DNA of 37,984 nucleotides from the NCBI GenBank assembly GCA_022711455.1, contig JAKLEY010000002.1, forward strand, positions 1 through 37,984. The letters run 5' to 3'. The notes under the pieces were generated by a model. The model searched no databases, was not told the DNA's origin, and saw only the letters and a list, made by a program, of their open reading frames with translations. The DNA comes from Candidatus Cloacimonadota bacterium (GTDB lineage: Bacteria; Cloacimonadota; Cloacimonadia; Cloacimonadales; Cloacimonadaceae). Position numbers and translations under genes: made by a program. Below, one piece after another: positions 25,148 through 35,300 of the stretch. The stretch's first letter is position 1. Every line of letters starts with the position of its first letter.

Positions 25148-28100
25148 ATGAAACGCGCAGCAATTATCATCCTGCTGATGATACTGATCTCATCGGTATT
25201 TGCAGGGATCGACGAATTTTACAGTTTTAATGCCGGCACCAATCCCTACACACCCATCACCGGCACTGCAATCACGGACAATCTCTCTGATGACGCGCTT
25301 TCAGCAGCTGTTCCGGTCGGATTCAGCTTCCCCTATGGAGAAACGCTGTTCACGGAAGTGAAAGTTTCCTCAAACGGCTGGATTGGTCTGGGCACTTCAG
25401 CGACCAGCAGCAACCTCTCCAACAATCTGGCTCAAACCGAGACATTTCCATACATAGCACCGCTTTGGGACGACACCAGTCTGGCTTCCGGCAGCTGTGA
25501 ATACCAGACCTCGGGCACAACCCCCAACCGCATCTTCACTGTCCAATACACCAATCTGAGATGGAATTATTCTTCTGATAACCAGTTCAATTTCCAGGTG
25601 AAATTCCACGAGAACGGCAAGATCCAATTTAACTATGGAGCCGCAACAGGGACACCCGGAAACGCCTCAGCCTCGATCGGGATCATGATGCCTCCCGGGG
25701 GCTCAGGCTGGTTTTACAGTGTGACTCCCGGCACGCCCTCGACGGTTTCCACGACGGCTTCGAACAACAATCTGACCGTCTTTCCACCGATCAACACCCT
25801 CTTCGAATTTGTGCCTCTGGTGGCATCTCCCAATGATCTCACCTGCAACAGTTTGACCGGAAACACCACCCCCAGTATCAACACCCCAACCGTTTACACG
25901 GTAACTGTCCGCAACCGCGGAACTGCCGTCCAAAGTGTTTATAGTGTGAAGTTAGTCACTTCCACGGGCACGGAGCTCGCCTCGGTTCCGGGAACCACCA
26001 TTCAGCCTTTGCAGAATCTGGTTTTTCAATTGAACTGGACTCCCACGGTTCAGGGTCCGGTGATCCTCCGCGGCAAGGTGGTTCTTGCCGGAGACGCCAA
26101 TCCGGGCAACGACCAAAGCCCACCCTTGAATGTGACTGTCATGCCTGAGGGGATGAATGTGATCACGGTCGGAACCGGGGATCAGCAGGCTTTGATCCCG
26201 GTCAACATGTTCTATCGCAACAGCCTTTACGAGACCCTGATCTATCCCACCGAGATCGGATTGGTGGGCAATATCTCGGCTATCACATTCTATAATAATT
26301 TCCAGACCAATCTGCCGGATAAACCGATCAAGATCTGGCTGGGAACCACTACCAACGCTGATCTCACAGGAGGCTGGATCCCTTCCACCCAACTCACACA
26401 GGTTTTTAACGGCACGGTCTCTTTTCCCCCCGGGACAAACAGCATTCTGATCCCCCTGCAAACCATTTTCACCTACACCGGAGGTAATCTGGTGATGATG
26501 GTGAACCGCCCCATGGACACCACATATTTCAGTTCGATGGATGTTTTCCTCTGCCAAACAGTTGGCGAAAACCGGGCTCTGAACGTCTGGTCGGACGGCA
26601 CGGAATATGATCCGGCAGCCCCTCCGGTGGGTGCAGGACTGACCGGGCAATTCCCCAAAACATCCTTGCATATGACCCCGCTGTCACCCAATCCCATGTT
26701 CATCAGCAATCCCACCAGCGTTAGTTTTGGCCAGGTGCTGATGAACACTTCCCGAACCCGCGCCATCTCAGTTTTGAATGCCGGAGGCGGAAGCCTGGGC
26801 ATCAATTCCATTTCCGTGAGTGGAAGCCCGTTCTTCACGCTCTCCGGGCTCCCCACCCTGCCTCAGAACCTGACTACGGGACAATCGATCAACTTCACCT
26901 TGAACTACAATCCCACTGCCGCGGGGGAACATACCGGCACGATCACGATCGTGGATAACGTCACACGACAGACGCATACCATCCCTCTTTCTGCCACCTG
27001 TGTGGACGCCACGGTCTACACCCTGCCCTATGCTCAGAATTTTGACGCGGCAACGGTTCCCCAGCTGCCCCTGACCTGGTCCAGTCTGATCCAGACCACC
27101 AGCACCAACGCCTATATCCGCACGCAAAGTTCACAGTCAGTGTCCGCTCCGAACGCGGTGGATATGTATAATTATGACGACATGGAAGCAGGCTTGTATC
27201 TGATCTCCGCGCCTTTGGCAACCGGAATCCCGACCACTAACATGCGGATCAAATTCCAGGGCAGGAGTAACAGCACAGGACGTTCGGTGATCGTGGGGAT
27301 CATGACCAATTCTCAGAACGCTGCTTCTTTCACTCCCATCCAGACTGTGGATCTGGGGCAGACCTGGACCCAGTGCGTGGTTCCGCTTTCTGCCTACACC
27401 GGGACCGGAAGGTATATAGCTTTCAAACACGGCGGAGTGGGAACCTACACCGATATCTATATCGATGACTTCCTGGCGGAAGTGATTCCCGCAAACGATC
27501 TGGCAGCTCTCGCCATCAGCGGGAACACTACTCCCAGCGCAGGCTCTCAGACGCTCTATACGGTGCCTGTCTTCAACTGGGGCACGGCAACTCAGAGCAA
27601 CTATCTGGTGAAACTCTTCAGTTCCACTGATCTTGAGCTGGGCTCTGCTCCCGGAACCAGCGTGGCTGCAGGGCAGACGGTACAGATTCAGGTGCCCTGG
27701 ACTCCCTCCGCGCCCGGCTCACAAAGCATTTATGGCAAGGTGGTCCTGACCGGGGATGAAAACTCTCTGAACGACCAATCCCCGCTCTACACCGTGCAGG
27801 TTCAGCCGGCAGGAACGCTGGCTGTGACTATCGGAGACGGCTCTCAGAATGCCCGGCTTCCGGTGGATATGTATTGGCGCAACAGCCTCTTTGAAACCAT
27901 CTATTACCCCAATGAGCTCGGCATCTACGGCAGCATCAACACTCTGGTCTTCTATAACAATTTTGCCCAGAACCTGCCCAATATGCCCACCAAAGTCTGG
28001 CTGGGTATCACCACTCAAAACGACCTCTCAGCAGGATGGATCCCTTCCACTCAGCTCACTTTAGTCTTTGACGGCACCGTGAACTATCCTCAGGGTCTGA

Positions 28101-31100
28101 ACACTATCACTATCCCGCTGCAGACTCCCTTTGTCTATACGGGCGGGAATCTGGTGATGATGGTAAACCGTCCCATGGACACTCAGTATTACAGCTCCAC
28201 GAACTATTTCAAATGCCAGACGATCGGAGCCAACCGCAGCCTCAATGTTCAGAGCGACGGCACCCTCTTTGACCCTGCCGCGCCTCCGACCGGAAATCTG
28301 AGCGGGAGCTTCCCCAGGACTACCATGTTTATGACCGCGCTGGGAACAGACCCCGTCTTTATGATCAATCCCGCTTCCAAAAACTACGGCACGGTGCTGC
28401 TGAACACCACGCACAATCAGATCTTCACAGTCACCAATGCCGGAGGAGGACCGCTCACCGTCAGCGCAATATCCTATGCCGGTTCGGAATTCATGAGCCT
28501 CCTGAATCTGCCCGCTCTTCCGATCCAACTGACGACAGGACAGAATTTTCAGTTCACCGCGCGCTACAATCCCACGGCAGTAGGGTCGCACACCGGAACG
28601 ATCACGATCACGGACAATATGGCGACGCGTAGTTCCGGAACGCGTTCGGTTCAAAACCGGCAAGTGCACACAGTTGCCCTCTCCGGAAACTGCATAGACG
28701 CCACCATCACCACTCTGCCGTATCTGCAGGATTTCAATGCGGTTACGATTCCAGAGCTGCCGGTCACCTGGTCCAAACTCATCCAATCCACTACCACCAA
28801 CACGACCATTGTCTCCACTTCCGATATTTCCCACAGTCCCGCCAACAGTATTCTGCTCAACAGCGGAGGAGATGAAGCGCCAAATATGCTGCTGATCTCA
28901 CCTCCCATCATCTCGACAACCTCCCTGAATACCATGAGGACAAAGTTCTGGGCTCGGGGTAGCGAAGGCTATAGCCTGATCGTGGGTGTGATGACCAATC
29001 CTCAGGACGCCTCCACCTTTGTTCAGACCGGAGTGGTCAACCTCAATCCTGTGTGGACGGAGCATGTGGTCACCTTCGCTTCCTACACCGGGACGGGGCA
29101 TTATGCTGCCTTCAAACACGGAGCCGGAGGCACCTATCGCACCATCTATATCGATGATGTGCTGTTGGAAGTGACTCCGCAAAACGATCTTGCGGCTCTC
29201 TCCCTGATGGGGAACGCGACTCCCAGCGTGGGTGCTCCCAGCATCTATACGGTAAACGTCTTCAACTGGGGCTTGATGGCTCAGAACACTTACACGGTGA
29301 AGCTCTTCAAACAGAACGGAACCGAGATCGGCAGCGCGGCAGGACTAAATGTCAATCCCGGACAAACGGTTTCTGTTCCGGTGTCATGGACTCCTGATCT
29401 GGAAGGCCCTGTCACCATCTATGCCAAGACTGTCTTGGCAACGGATCAGAACACGCTCAATGACCAATCACCCAATTTTAACGTCGTGGTCCAGCCTCAG
29501 GGTCTGGTTACCATCACCGTCGGAGCGGGAGATCAGGAAGCCCGGATTCCGATAGATTTCTGGTGGAGAAATTCCCTGTTTGAGACCATGTATTATCCCG
29601 CGGAACTCGGTAATACCATCGGAATCATCTATGGTGTGAGTTTTTACAACAATTTCCCTGTGGATCTGATGACGATGCCCACCAAGGTTTGGCTCGGAAC
29701 CACCACTCAGGCAGATCTGTCTGCGGGATGGATCCCCTCCACCCAATTGCAGCTGGTTTTTGATGGCACGGTGAACTATCCCACCGGAGAGAACGTGATC
29801 AATATCAGCTTCACAACCCCCTATTTGTATCTCACCGGAGGCAATCTGGTGATGATGGTCAACCGGCCCATGGATACCCAGTATTACAGCTCCGGTGCAG
29901 TGTTTAAAAGCCAGACTGTGGGTGAAAGCCGCAGCCGCAAACTCTACTCGGATTCCGATGAATACGATCCCACCGCTCCGGCAGATGGGGCTCTGGTTTC
30001 CGGTCAGTTCCCCAAAACCACCTTCTTCGTGATCCCCGGAGGGGTGGGACACATCACCGGAACAGTGCTGGGAGCAGGGAATCAACCTCTGGCAGGAGTC
30101 TCCGTGCAATTCCAGACAGGGGGCTACACCGCGGTCACGAATGCGCAGGGTCAGTATGCCATCCAGAATATCATCTCCGAAAACTACAATGTCACCTTCT
30201 CCAAATTTGGCTATGTCTCCCAGACCCTGGCTGCCAATATTCAGGAAGATCAGACCCTGACCCTCAACGTCACTTTGGCTCAGATGGCGATGGTAAACGT
30301 ATCCGGAACCATCCTGGGCTCGGACACGGCTGCAGGTTTGAACGGAGCTGCGATTCACCTCACGGGCTATGAGAACTATACAGCCAACACCAATGCCGCC
30401 GGTGCTTTCACCATCCCCGGAGTCTATGCCAACAATAACTATAACTACAGCATCATGTGCCCCGGATACACCGCTGCCAACGGAACCGTAAACGTAGGCA
30501 GCACCAACCATAATATGGGCAATATCACACTGCTGGAAGTGGCTTATGCTCCAAACAACGTGGTGGCGACAGTTGGCACAAATGGTCAGATTGTGAATCT
30601 AAACTGGCAGGCTCCTAATCCCAATGCCACTGAACTGACCGAGGGCTTTGAACCCACCACCTTCCCGCCTCTGGATTGGACTCAAACAGTAACCAACACA
30701 GATCCTGCCAACACCAGCGGAGTCTATCCCACCTGGTGCAGATTTGGCAATATCACCATCGGCACTACTCCTGTGGTGCCTCCGGAAGGCTCCTGGCAGG
30801 CAGGTTTGTGGTGGAGCTACAATCATCAGAACGAATGGCTGATCACGCCCACCTTCAATTGCCCGCCTTCTGCCTATCTCAATTTCAAGTCCTATGTCTT
30901 CCTGGGCTCGACCGCGGGAGATCATTACTATGTAAAGGTTTCCACGGATAACGGCAACACCTGGACTCCGCTCTGGGATGCCAGCGCGCAAACCGGAGGC
31001 TGGAACTATTATGCCAGCCCCATCAATCTCGACCTCAGTGCCTATGGAGGTCAACAGCTCAAAATTGCCTGGCATGCCGTGGATCCACCAACCAATGATG

Positions 31101-32095
31101 GTTTGTGGTATGTTTGGTTTATGGACGACATCTATATCGGCAATGCCAGAGAGACTGTCCGCTTTGCCTGGAACGAGATGCAAACCAGCTCCTCCGGTTT
31201 CGGGAAAGCGCATCCGGGGTTGACAGCTACCACACTGCCTTCCAGACACAAAGAAAACGGTAGCCTCAAACCCGAACTGGCTCTGCCAATGCCACATCAG
31301 ATACGCAATAATGCCGCTCAAAGTCGCTTCCTGACCGGATACAGAGTCTGGAGACTTGCTCAGGGACAAGAAGCCAATCCTGCCAACTGGACAGAGCTTA
31401 CTCCGGTCACCATCACAGCTACAGGCTTCCAGGATATCGGCTGGGGCAGTCTGCCGGACGGACTCTACCGCTGGGCAGTTAAAGCCGTGTATAGCAATAA
31501 CGTCCAGTCCGTGGCCTCGTTCTCGAACACCATAGTCTATCTCACCGAGACCGGAATGATCAGCGGAGTGGTGCGTCAACAGAATAACCAGCCCATTCCC
31601 GGAGCCGTGATCACAACAGGGGATTACTCTGCCATCACCAACAACTCCGGAGCCTATTCAATCATAGCCGAGACCGGGACCTACAGCGTGCACGTGAGCG
31701 CCAATAACTATCAGGGTCAAACCGTGGAGAACGTGATCGTGATTCCAAATCAGACCACTACCGTCAATTTCATCCTGATCCCGGGCTCAGGAACGGATGA
31801 TCCTGCTGTTCCGGTGACCAGAACAGAATTGCTGGGTAATTATCCCAATCCCTTCAATCCCAGCACCACCATCAGTTATGCCCTCAAAGATAATGCACCC
31901 GTGGAACTGCTGATCTATAACCTCAAGGGTCAGAAGGTGAAGACCCTCGTGCGTGAAACCCAAAGCAGCGGGCGTTATCACGTGATCTGGAATGGTCGCG
32001 ATGAGACTGGCAGAGCTGTCAGTAGCGGTGTCTACCATTATATATTGAGAGCAGGGACCTTTAAAGCCACCCGCAAGATGCTCCTCGTGGAGTAA
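25148..32095 (+). CDS. Giant secreted multidomain T9SS cargo protein
   Basis: A 2315-residue predicted surface or extracellular protein. It starts with a signal peptide (1-19) and an N-terminal beta domain (20-225). Two near-complete modules follow (229-782 and 783-1345), each made of a CARDB-like domain beginning NDL, an unnamed domain of about 170 aa, an ASH/HYDIN-like domain and a choice-of-anchor-J-like domain. A third module is truncated after its second domain (1346-about 1630). Next come two carboxypeptidase-regulatory-like domains (about 1634-1800), another anchor-J-like domain (about 1827-2000), an Fn3-like part, a third regulatory-like domain (about 2135-2215) and the T9SS/FlgD-like tail (2227-2315, GNYPNPFNPSTTISYAL, ending RKMLLVE). 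No catalytic motif was seen; an adhesive or structural role is likely. AAAAGGAG precedes the ATG. Confidence 0.85.
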   Translation: MKRAAIIILLMILISSVFAGIDEFYSFNAGTNPYTPITGTAITDNLSDDALSAAVPVGFSFPYGETLFTEVKVSSNGWIGLGTSATSSNLSNNLAQTETFPYIAPLWDDTSLASGSCEYQTSGTTPNRIFTVQYTNLRWNYSSDNQFNFQVKFHENGKIQFNYGAATGTPGNASASIGIMMPPGGSGWFYSVTPGTPSTVSTTASNNNLTVFPPINTLFEFVPLVASPNDLTCNSLTGNTTPSINTPTVYTVTVRNRGTAVQSVYSVKLVTSTGTELASVPGTTIQPLQNLVFQLNWTPTVQGPVILRGKVVLAGDANPGNDQSPPLNVTVMPEGMNVITVGTGDQQALIPVNMFYRNSLYETLIYPTEIGLVGNISAITFYNNFQTNLPDKPIKIWLGTTTNADLTGGWIPSTQLTQVFNGTVSFPPGTNSILIPLQTIFTYTGGNLVMMVNRPMDTTYFSSMDVFLCQTVGENRALNVWSDGTEYDPAAPPVGAGLTGQFPKTSLHMTPLSPNPMFISNPTSVSFGQVLMNTSRTRAISVLNAGGGSLGINSISVSGSPFFTLSGLPTLPQNLTTGQSINFTLNYNPTAAGEHTGTITIVDNVTRQTHTIPLSATCVDATVYTLPYAQNFDAATVPQLPLTWSSLIQTTSTNAYIRTQSSQSVSAPNAVDMYNYDDMEAGLYLISAPLATGIPTTNMRIKFQGRSNSTGRSVIVGIMTNSQNAASFTPIQTVDLGQTWTQCVVPLSAYTGTGRYIAFKHGGVGTYTDIYIDDFLAEVIPANDLAALAISGNTTPSAGSQTLYTVPVFNWGTATQSNYLVKLFSSTDLELGSAPGTSVAAGQTVQIQVPWTPSAPGSQSIYGKVVLTGDENSLNDQSPLYTVQVQPAGTLAVTIGDGSQNARLPVDMYWRNSLFETIYYPNELGIYGSINTLVFYNNFAQNLPNMPTKVWLGITTQNDLSAGWIPSTQLTLVFDGTVNYPQGLNTITIPLQTPFVYTGGNLVMMVNRPMDTQYYSSTNYFKCQTIGANRSLNVQSDGTLFDPAAPPTGNLSGSFPRTTMFMTALGTDPVFMINPASKNYGTVLLNTTHNQIFTVTNAGGGPLTVSAISYAGSEFMSLLNLPALPIQLTTGQNFQFTARYNPTAVGSHTGTITITDNMATRSSGTRSVQNRQVHTVALSGNCIDATITTLPYLQDFNAVTIPELPVTWSKLIQSTTTNTTIVSTSDISHSPANSILLNSGGDEAPNMLLISPPIISTTSLNTMRTKFWARGSEGYSLIVGVMTNPQDASTFVQTGVVNLNPVWTEHVVTFASYTGTGHYAAFKHGAGGTYRTIYIDDVLLEVTPQNDLAALSLMGNATPSVGAPSIYTVNVFNWGLMAQNTYTVKLFKQNGTEIGSAAGLNVNPGQTVSVPVSWTPDLEGPVTIYAKTVLATDQNTLNDQSPNFNVVVQPQGLVTITVGAGDQEARIPIDFWWRNSLFETMYYPAELGNTIGIIYGVSFYNNFPVDLMTMPTKVWLGTTTQADLSAGWIPSTQLQLVFDGTVNYPTGENVINISFTTPYLYLTGGNLVMMVNRPMDTQYYSSGAVFKSQTVGESRSRKLYSDSDEYDPTAPADGALVSGQFPKTTFFVIPGGVGHITGTVLGAGNQPLAGVSVQFQTGGYTAVTNAQGQYAIQNIISENYNVTFSKFGYVSQTLAANIQEDQTLTLNVTLAQMAMVNVSGTILGSDTAAGLNGAAIHLTGYENYTANTNAAGAFTIPGVYANNNYNYSIMCPGYTAANGTVNVGSTNHNMGNITLLEVAYAPNNVVATVGTNGQIVNLNWQAPNPNATELTEGFEPTTFPPLDWTQTVTNTDPANTSGVYPTWCRFGNITIGTTPVVPPEGSWQAGLWWSYNHQNEWLITPTFNCPPSAYLNFKSYVFLGSTAGDHYYVKVSTDNGNTWTPLWDASAQTGGWNYYASPINLDLSAYGGQQLKIAWHAVDPPTNDGLWYVWFMDDIYIGNARETVRFAWNEMQTSSSGFGKAHPGLTATTLPSRHKENGSLKPELALPMPHQIRNNAAQSRFLTGYRVWRLAQGQEANPANWTELTPVTITATGFQDIGWGSLPDGLYRWAVKAVYSNNVQSVASFSNTIVYLTETGMISGVVRQQNNQPIPGAVITTGDYSAITNNSGAYSIIAETGTYSVHVSANNYQGQTVENVIVIPNQTTTVNFILIPGSGTDDPAVPVTRTELLGNYPNPFNPSTTISYALKDNAPVELLIYNLKGQKVKTLVRETQSSGRYHVIWNGRDETGRAVSSGVYHYILRAGTFKATRKMLLVE

Positions 32096-32108
32096 GAGGA
32101 TCACAGAT

Positions 32109-32161
32109 TAGTAACAAGTGACGAGTAACAAGTGACGGGAGACCTTGATCCCGTCACTTGT
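32109..32161. repeat. Reduced heptamer element D with hairpin
   Basis: Four heptamers TAGTAAC, AAGTGAC, GAGTAAC, AAGTGAC (32109-32136) belong to the same family as element C. The right arm has lost all but its innermost part. ACAAGTGACGGGA (32128-32140) pairs perfectly with TCCCGTCACTTGT (32149-32161) across an 8-nt loop. It lies 13 nt after the stop of the 2315-aa gene and could act as a 3'-end hairpin, although no T-run follows. Confidence 0.8.
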
Positions 32162-32196
32162 CTCATCTTAGCTGATGCTTTTGCAGCCTATGCAAT

Positions 32197-32233
32197 AAAT
32201 ATCTTTACAAAATTCTGCTGCTCCCTGAAGATG
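32197..32233 (+). promoter_or_regulatory. Bipartite motif upstream of the 1714-aa gene
   Basis: AAATATCTTTACAA (32197-32210), 15 nt, then TGAAGATG (32226-32233): the second copy of the motif at 24992-25028, with the first box identical over 14 nt. An alternative sigma70-like promoter in the same leader is TTGTGT (32252-32257), 17 nt, TATAAC (32275-32280). Confidence 0.55.
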
Positions 32234-32241
32234 ACTCACGT

Positions 32242-32307
32242 GGCAAAATACTTGTGTTTTGCCGGAAACAGAGCTATAACGTGTATATTAGTATCCCTTT
32301 AGGGATA
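32242..32307 (+). promoter_or_regulatory. Two stem-loops in the leader of the 1714-aa gene
   Basis: GGCAAAA (32242-32248) pairs with TTTTGCC (32257-32263) over an 8-nt loop. TATCCC (32292-32297) pairs with GGGATA (32302-32307) over TTTA. They may stabilise or regulate a long leader ahead of AAGGAG and the ATG at 32348. They do not resemble a riboswitch family I know. Confidence 0.45.
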
Positions 32308-32347
32308 AGAAGACTAAAATAACAAACTACCAAATAAGGAGAACACT

Positions 32348-35300
32348 ATGAAGAAATTCTTAGTAATGTTTCTGCTCCTGGCAATAGCCGGTTTTGCGGT
32401 AGCTGATGTCTATACCATCGGTACGGGCACCAGCACCGAGAACTACGTGCCATTTTATGGCTTGTATGACTATGGCTGGAGTAAAACGATCTACACTGCT
32501 GCTGAGATCAATGCGGCAGGGCTCACCACAGCGAGCAGCCTTGTCGGCATCGGCTTTGAAGTGGGCAACACCCCTTCAAACTACACTATGCTCGACCAGC
32601 GTGTTTACCTCAGAACCACTACGCAGTCGGTCTATGAAACCGCAGATGTCAACCTGCCCGACAACACTCAATTCACCTCAGTATATCAGGGCAGCCTGAC
32701 CTACAACGGTGGAGGCTGGGCTTATGTGATGTTCAGCGCCCCCTTTGCCTGGGATGGAACCAGTAATATCGAGATCCTTTGGGAAAACTGGGATGGCGAT
32801 TATCTGAGCGGATACCCCAATTTCCGTTACACGACCACCACCCCGGACTACCGTTCGGTCTACAAATATGCGGATACCACCTTCCCCGGAACTCTGGCCG
32901 GAACCCGCTATTACAACCGTCCCAACATCCAGTTTGCGACTCCGCAGACCACTCCTCCCAATCCTGCGCTCGCGATCTATCCTTCCCCCAACGGCTTTGC
33001 CTTCACCGATGCCATCCTTAGCTGGCAGAATGGTGGCGGCATGCCCACCGCTTATGACGTCTATTTTGGAACGGCCAATCCGCCCACCACTCTGGTGAGC
33101 GATAACCAAGTCAGCACGTCCTACACTCCTGCTGCTGCGCTCAATCCTGCCACCACCTATTATTGGCAGGTCATCCCCAGCAACAACATCGGTCCCGCTG
33201 TGGGCTGCCCGGTCTGGAGTTTCAGCACTCCCGGAGCCGAGCAATTGGCCGAGAGCTTCAACGACACCACCTTCCCCCCTGCCGGCTGGGCCAACCCCGG
33301 GACCTTCACGCGCAGCACCACCACACCTTTCCATGGTCTGGCCAGTGCATACAAGAGCGCTCCCGTCACCCCGGCTCTGCTCTCCACTCCGATGCTGAGC
33401 ATGGTGTCTTCATCCAGCCTCAATTTCTGGGCCCGCACCTCAGCCACCACCGGCAACGGCAGAATTCAGATCCAATATTCTCCGGACCGTGTGACCTGGA
33501 CCAATATCGGTGACATCATTTCCCTACCGACCACCGTCAACTGGGTTAATTACAGTGTTGACCTCAGCTCACTGGCCGGCAACAACTACTATCTGGCCTT
33601 TGCTGTCAGTTCCGTCACCAGCACCACCGCGATCTACATTGACCATGTCTTTGGTCCCGGTGTGACTCCTCTGCTGCCTGATGCCGTGACCCTCACAGCT
33701 CCCGCGAATGCAGCCATCAACGTGAGCGCGATGCCCACTCTGACCTGGACTCCGGGTACTACGGGTGGTGTGGCCAGCAGCTACAAAGTGTATCTTGATA
33801 CCAATGCCAATCCCACCACTTTGATAGCCACAGTCCCCACAGCGACTTACACGCTCACCACGGCGCTGACCTATAACAGCACGTACTACTGGAAAGTGGT
33901 TGCCCACAACGCTGCCGGCGATGCCGAAGCCAGCCCTGTGTTCAGCTTCACAGTGATGTCCAATCCCACTGTCAGCACCTTTCCCTGGACCGTGAATTTC
34001 GGAACCGCTGCCGCAGACTGGCCCGTCCTGAACTGGACTCAGCTCAGCGGTCTCTATGGTGGAACCTACACCTCGAGCGCCCAATGGTTCCAGGACGACT
34101 GGTTAAACGTGACCGGCACCGACAAAGCTGCCAAGATCAACATCTATGGCACCTCCCGTTACGGCTGGTTGATCACTCCTCCGATCGCTCTGCCTGCCAC
34201 CGGCTACACCCTGAAATTTGACGCCGCCCTGATGGTCTGGAACGGAACCACCGCTCCCACCACCACTCAGGATGACGACCGTTTCATCGTGGTGATGAGC
34301 GACAGCCCGATGATGACCAATCCTACCATCCTGCGGGAATGGAACAACACCGGTTCGCAGTATGTCTTCAACAGCATCCCTGCCACCGGCGCCAACATGA
34401 GCATCCCCCTGGGAAACATCTCCGGCACCAAATACTTTGCCTTCTACGGTGAATCGACCGTGACCGGCAACGGTGACAATGATCTGATGATCGACAACGT
34501 CGTGATCGAATTCGTGACCGAAACCCCTGCCTTCACAGTCACCCCCACCTCCCACAACTACGGGAACGTGACCGTTGGCCAGACTGCCTCGCAGGCTTTC
34601 ACGGTCTCCAATTCCGGAACCGGCACCCTCGTCATCAACAGCGTTGCCCTCAGCGGCAGCCCGATGATGGCGATCTCAGGCACTCTGCCCACCTTCCCTG
34701 TCTCGCTCACTGCCGGACAGACCATGGCGTTCACAGTGGCCTATGCTCCCACCGCAGCCGGTGTCCACAATGCCACGATCACCATCACGGACAACCTTGC
34801 CCGTCTGCCTCACACTGTGGCCCTCACCGGAACCGGTGTCGAAGCCCTCAATCCTCCCACCAACCTTACTGCCACTGTTACCGGCAGCAACGTTGCCCTG
34901 GATTGGGATGCCCCGGGCACGACTCCTCCTCCCACCGGCTTCACCGATGGTTTTGAGACCTATGAGAACTTCGCGATCACCTTTGCCCCCTGGACAACTG
35001 TGGACGTCGATCAGAGCACGACCTATGGCATGACCGGGATCACCTGGACCAATGCCTATGCCGCGCAGGCTTTCATGATCTTCAATCCCAGCGCCACTAC
35101 TCCTGCCGTCACGGATGCGGCTCCGCACAGCGGTTCCAAAATGGCCGCCTGCTTCGCGTCCACCACGCCTCCCAACAATGACTGGATGATGAGCCCTCCG
35201 ATCACGATCGCCAATAATGACGTGGTCAAATTCTGGGCCCGCTCCTATGTTGCTACCTATGGTCTGGAACGCTTCAAGGTTGGTGTTTCCACCACCGGAA

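Noticed and set aside
32242-32307. Riboswitch in the leader of the 1714-aa gene
   Set aside because: Two simple hairpins without any conserved aptamer core I recognise.
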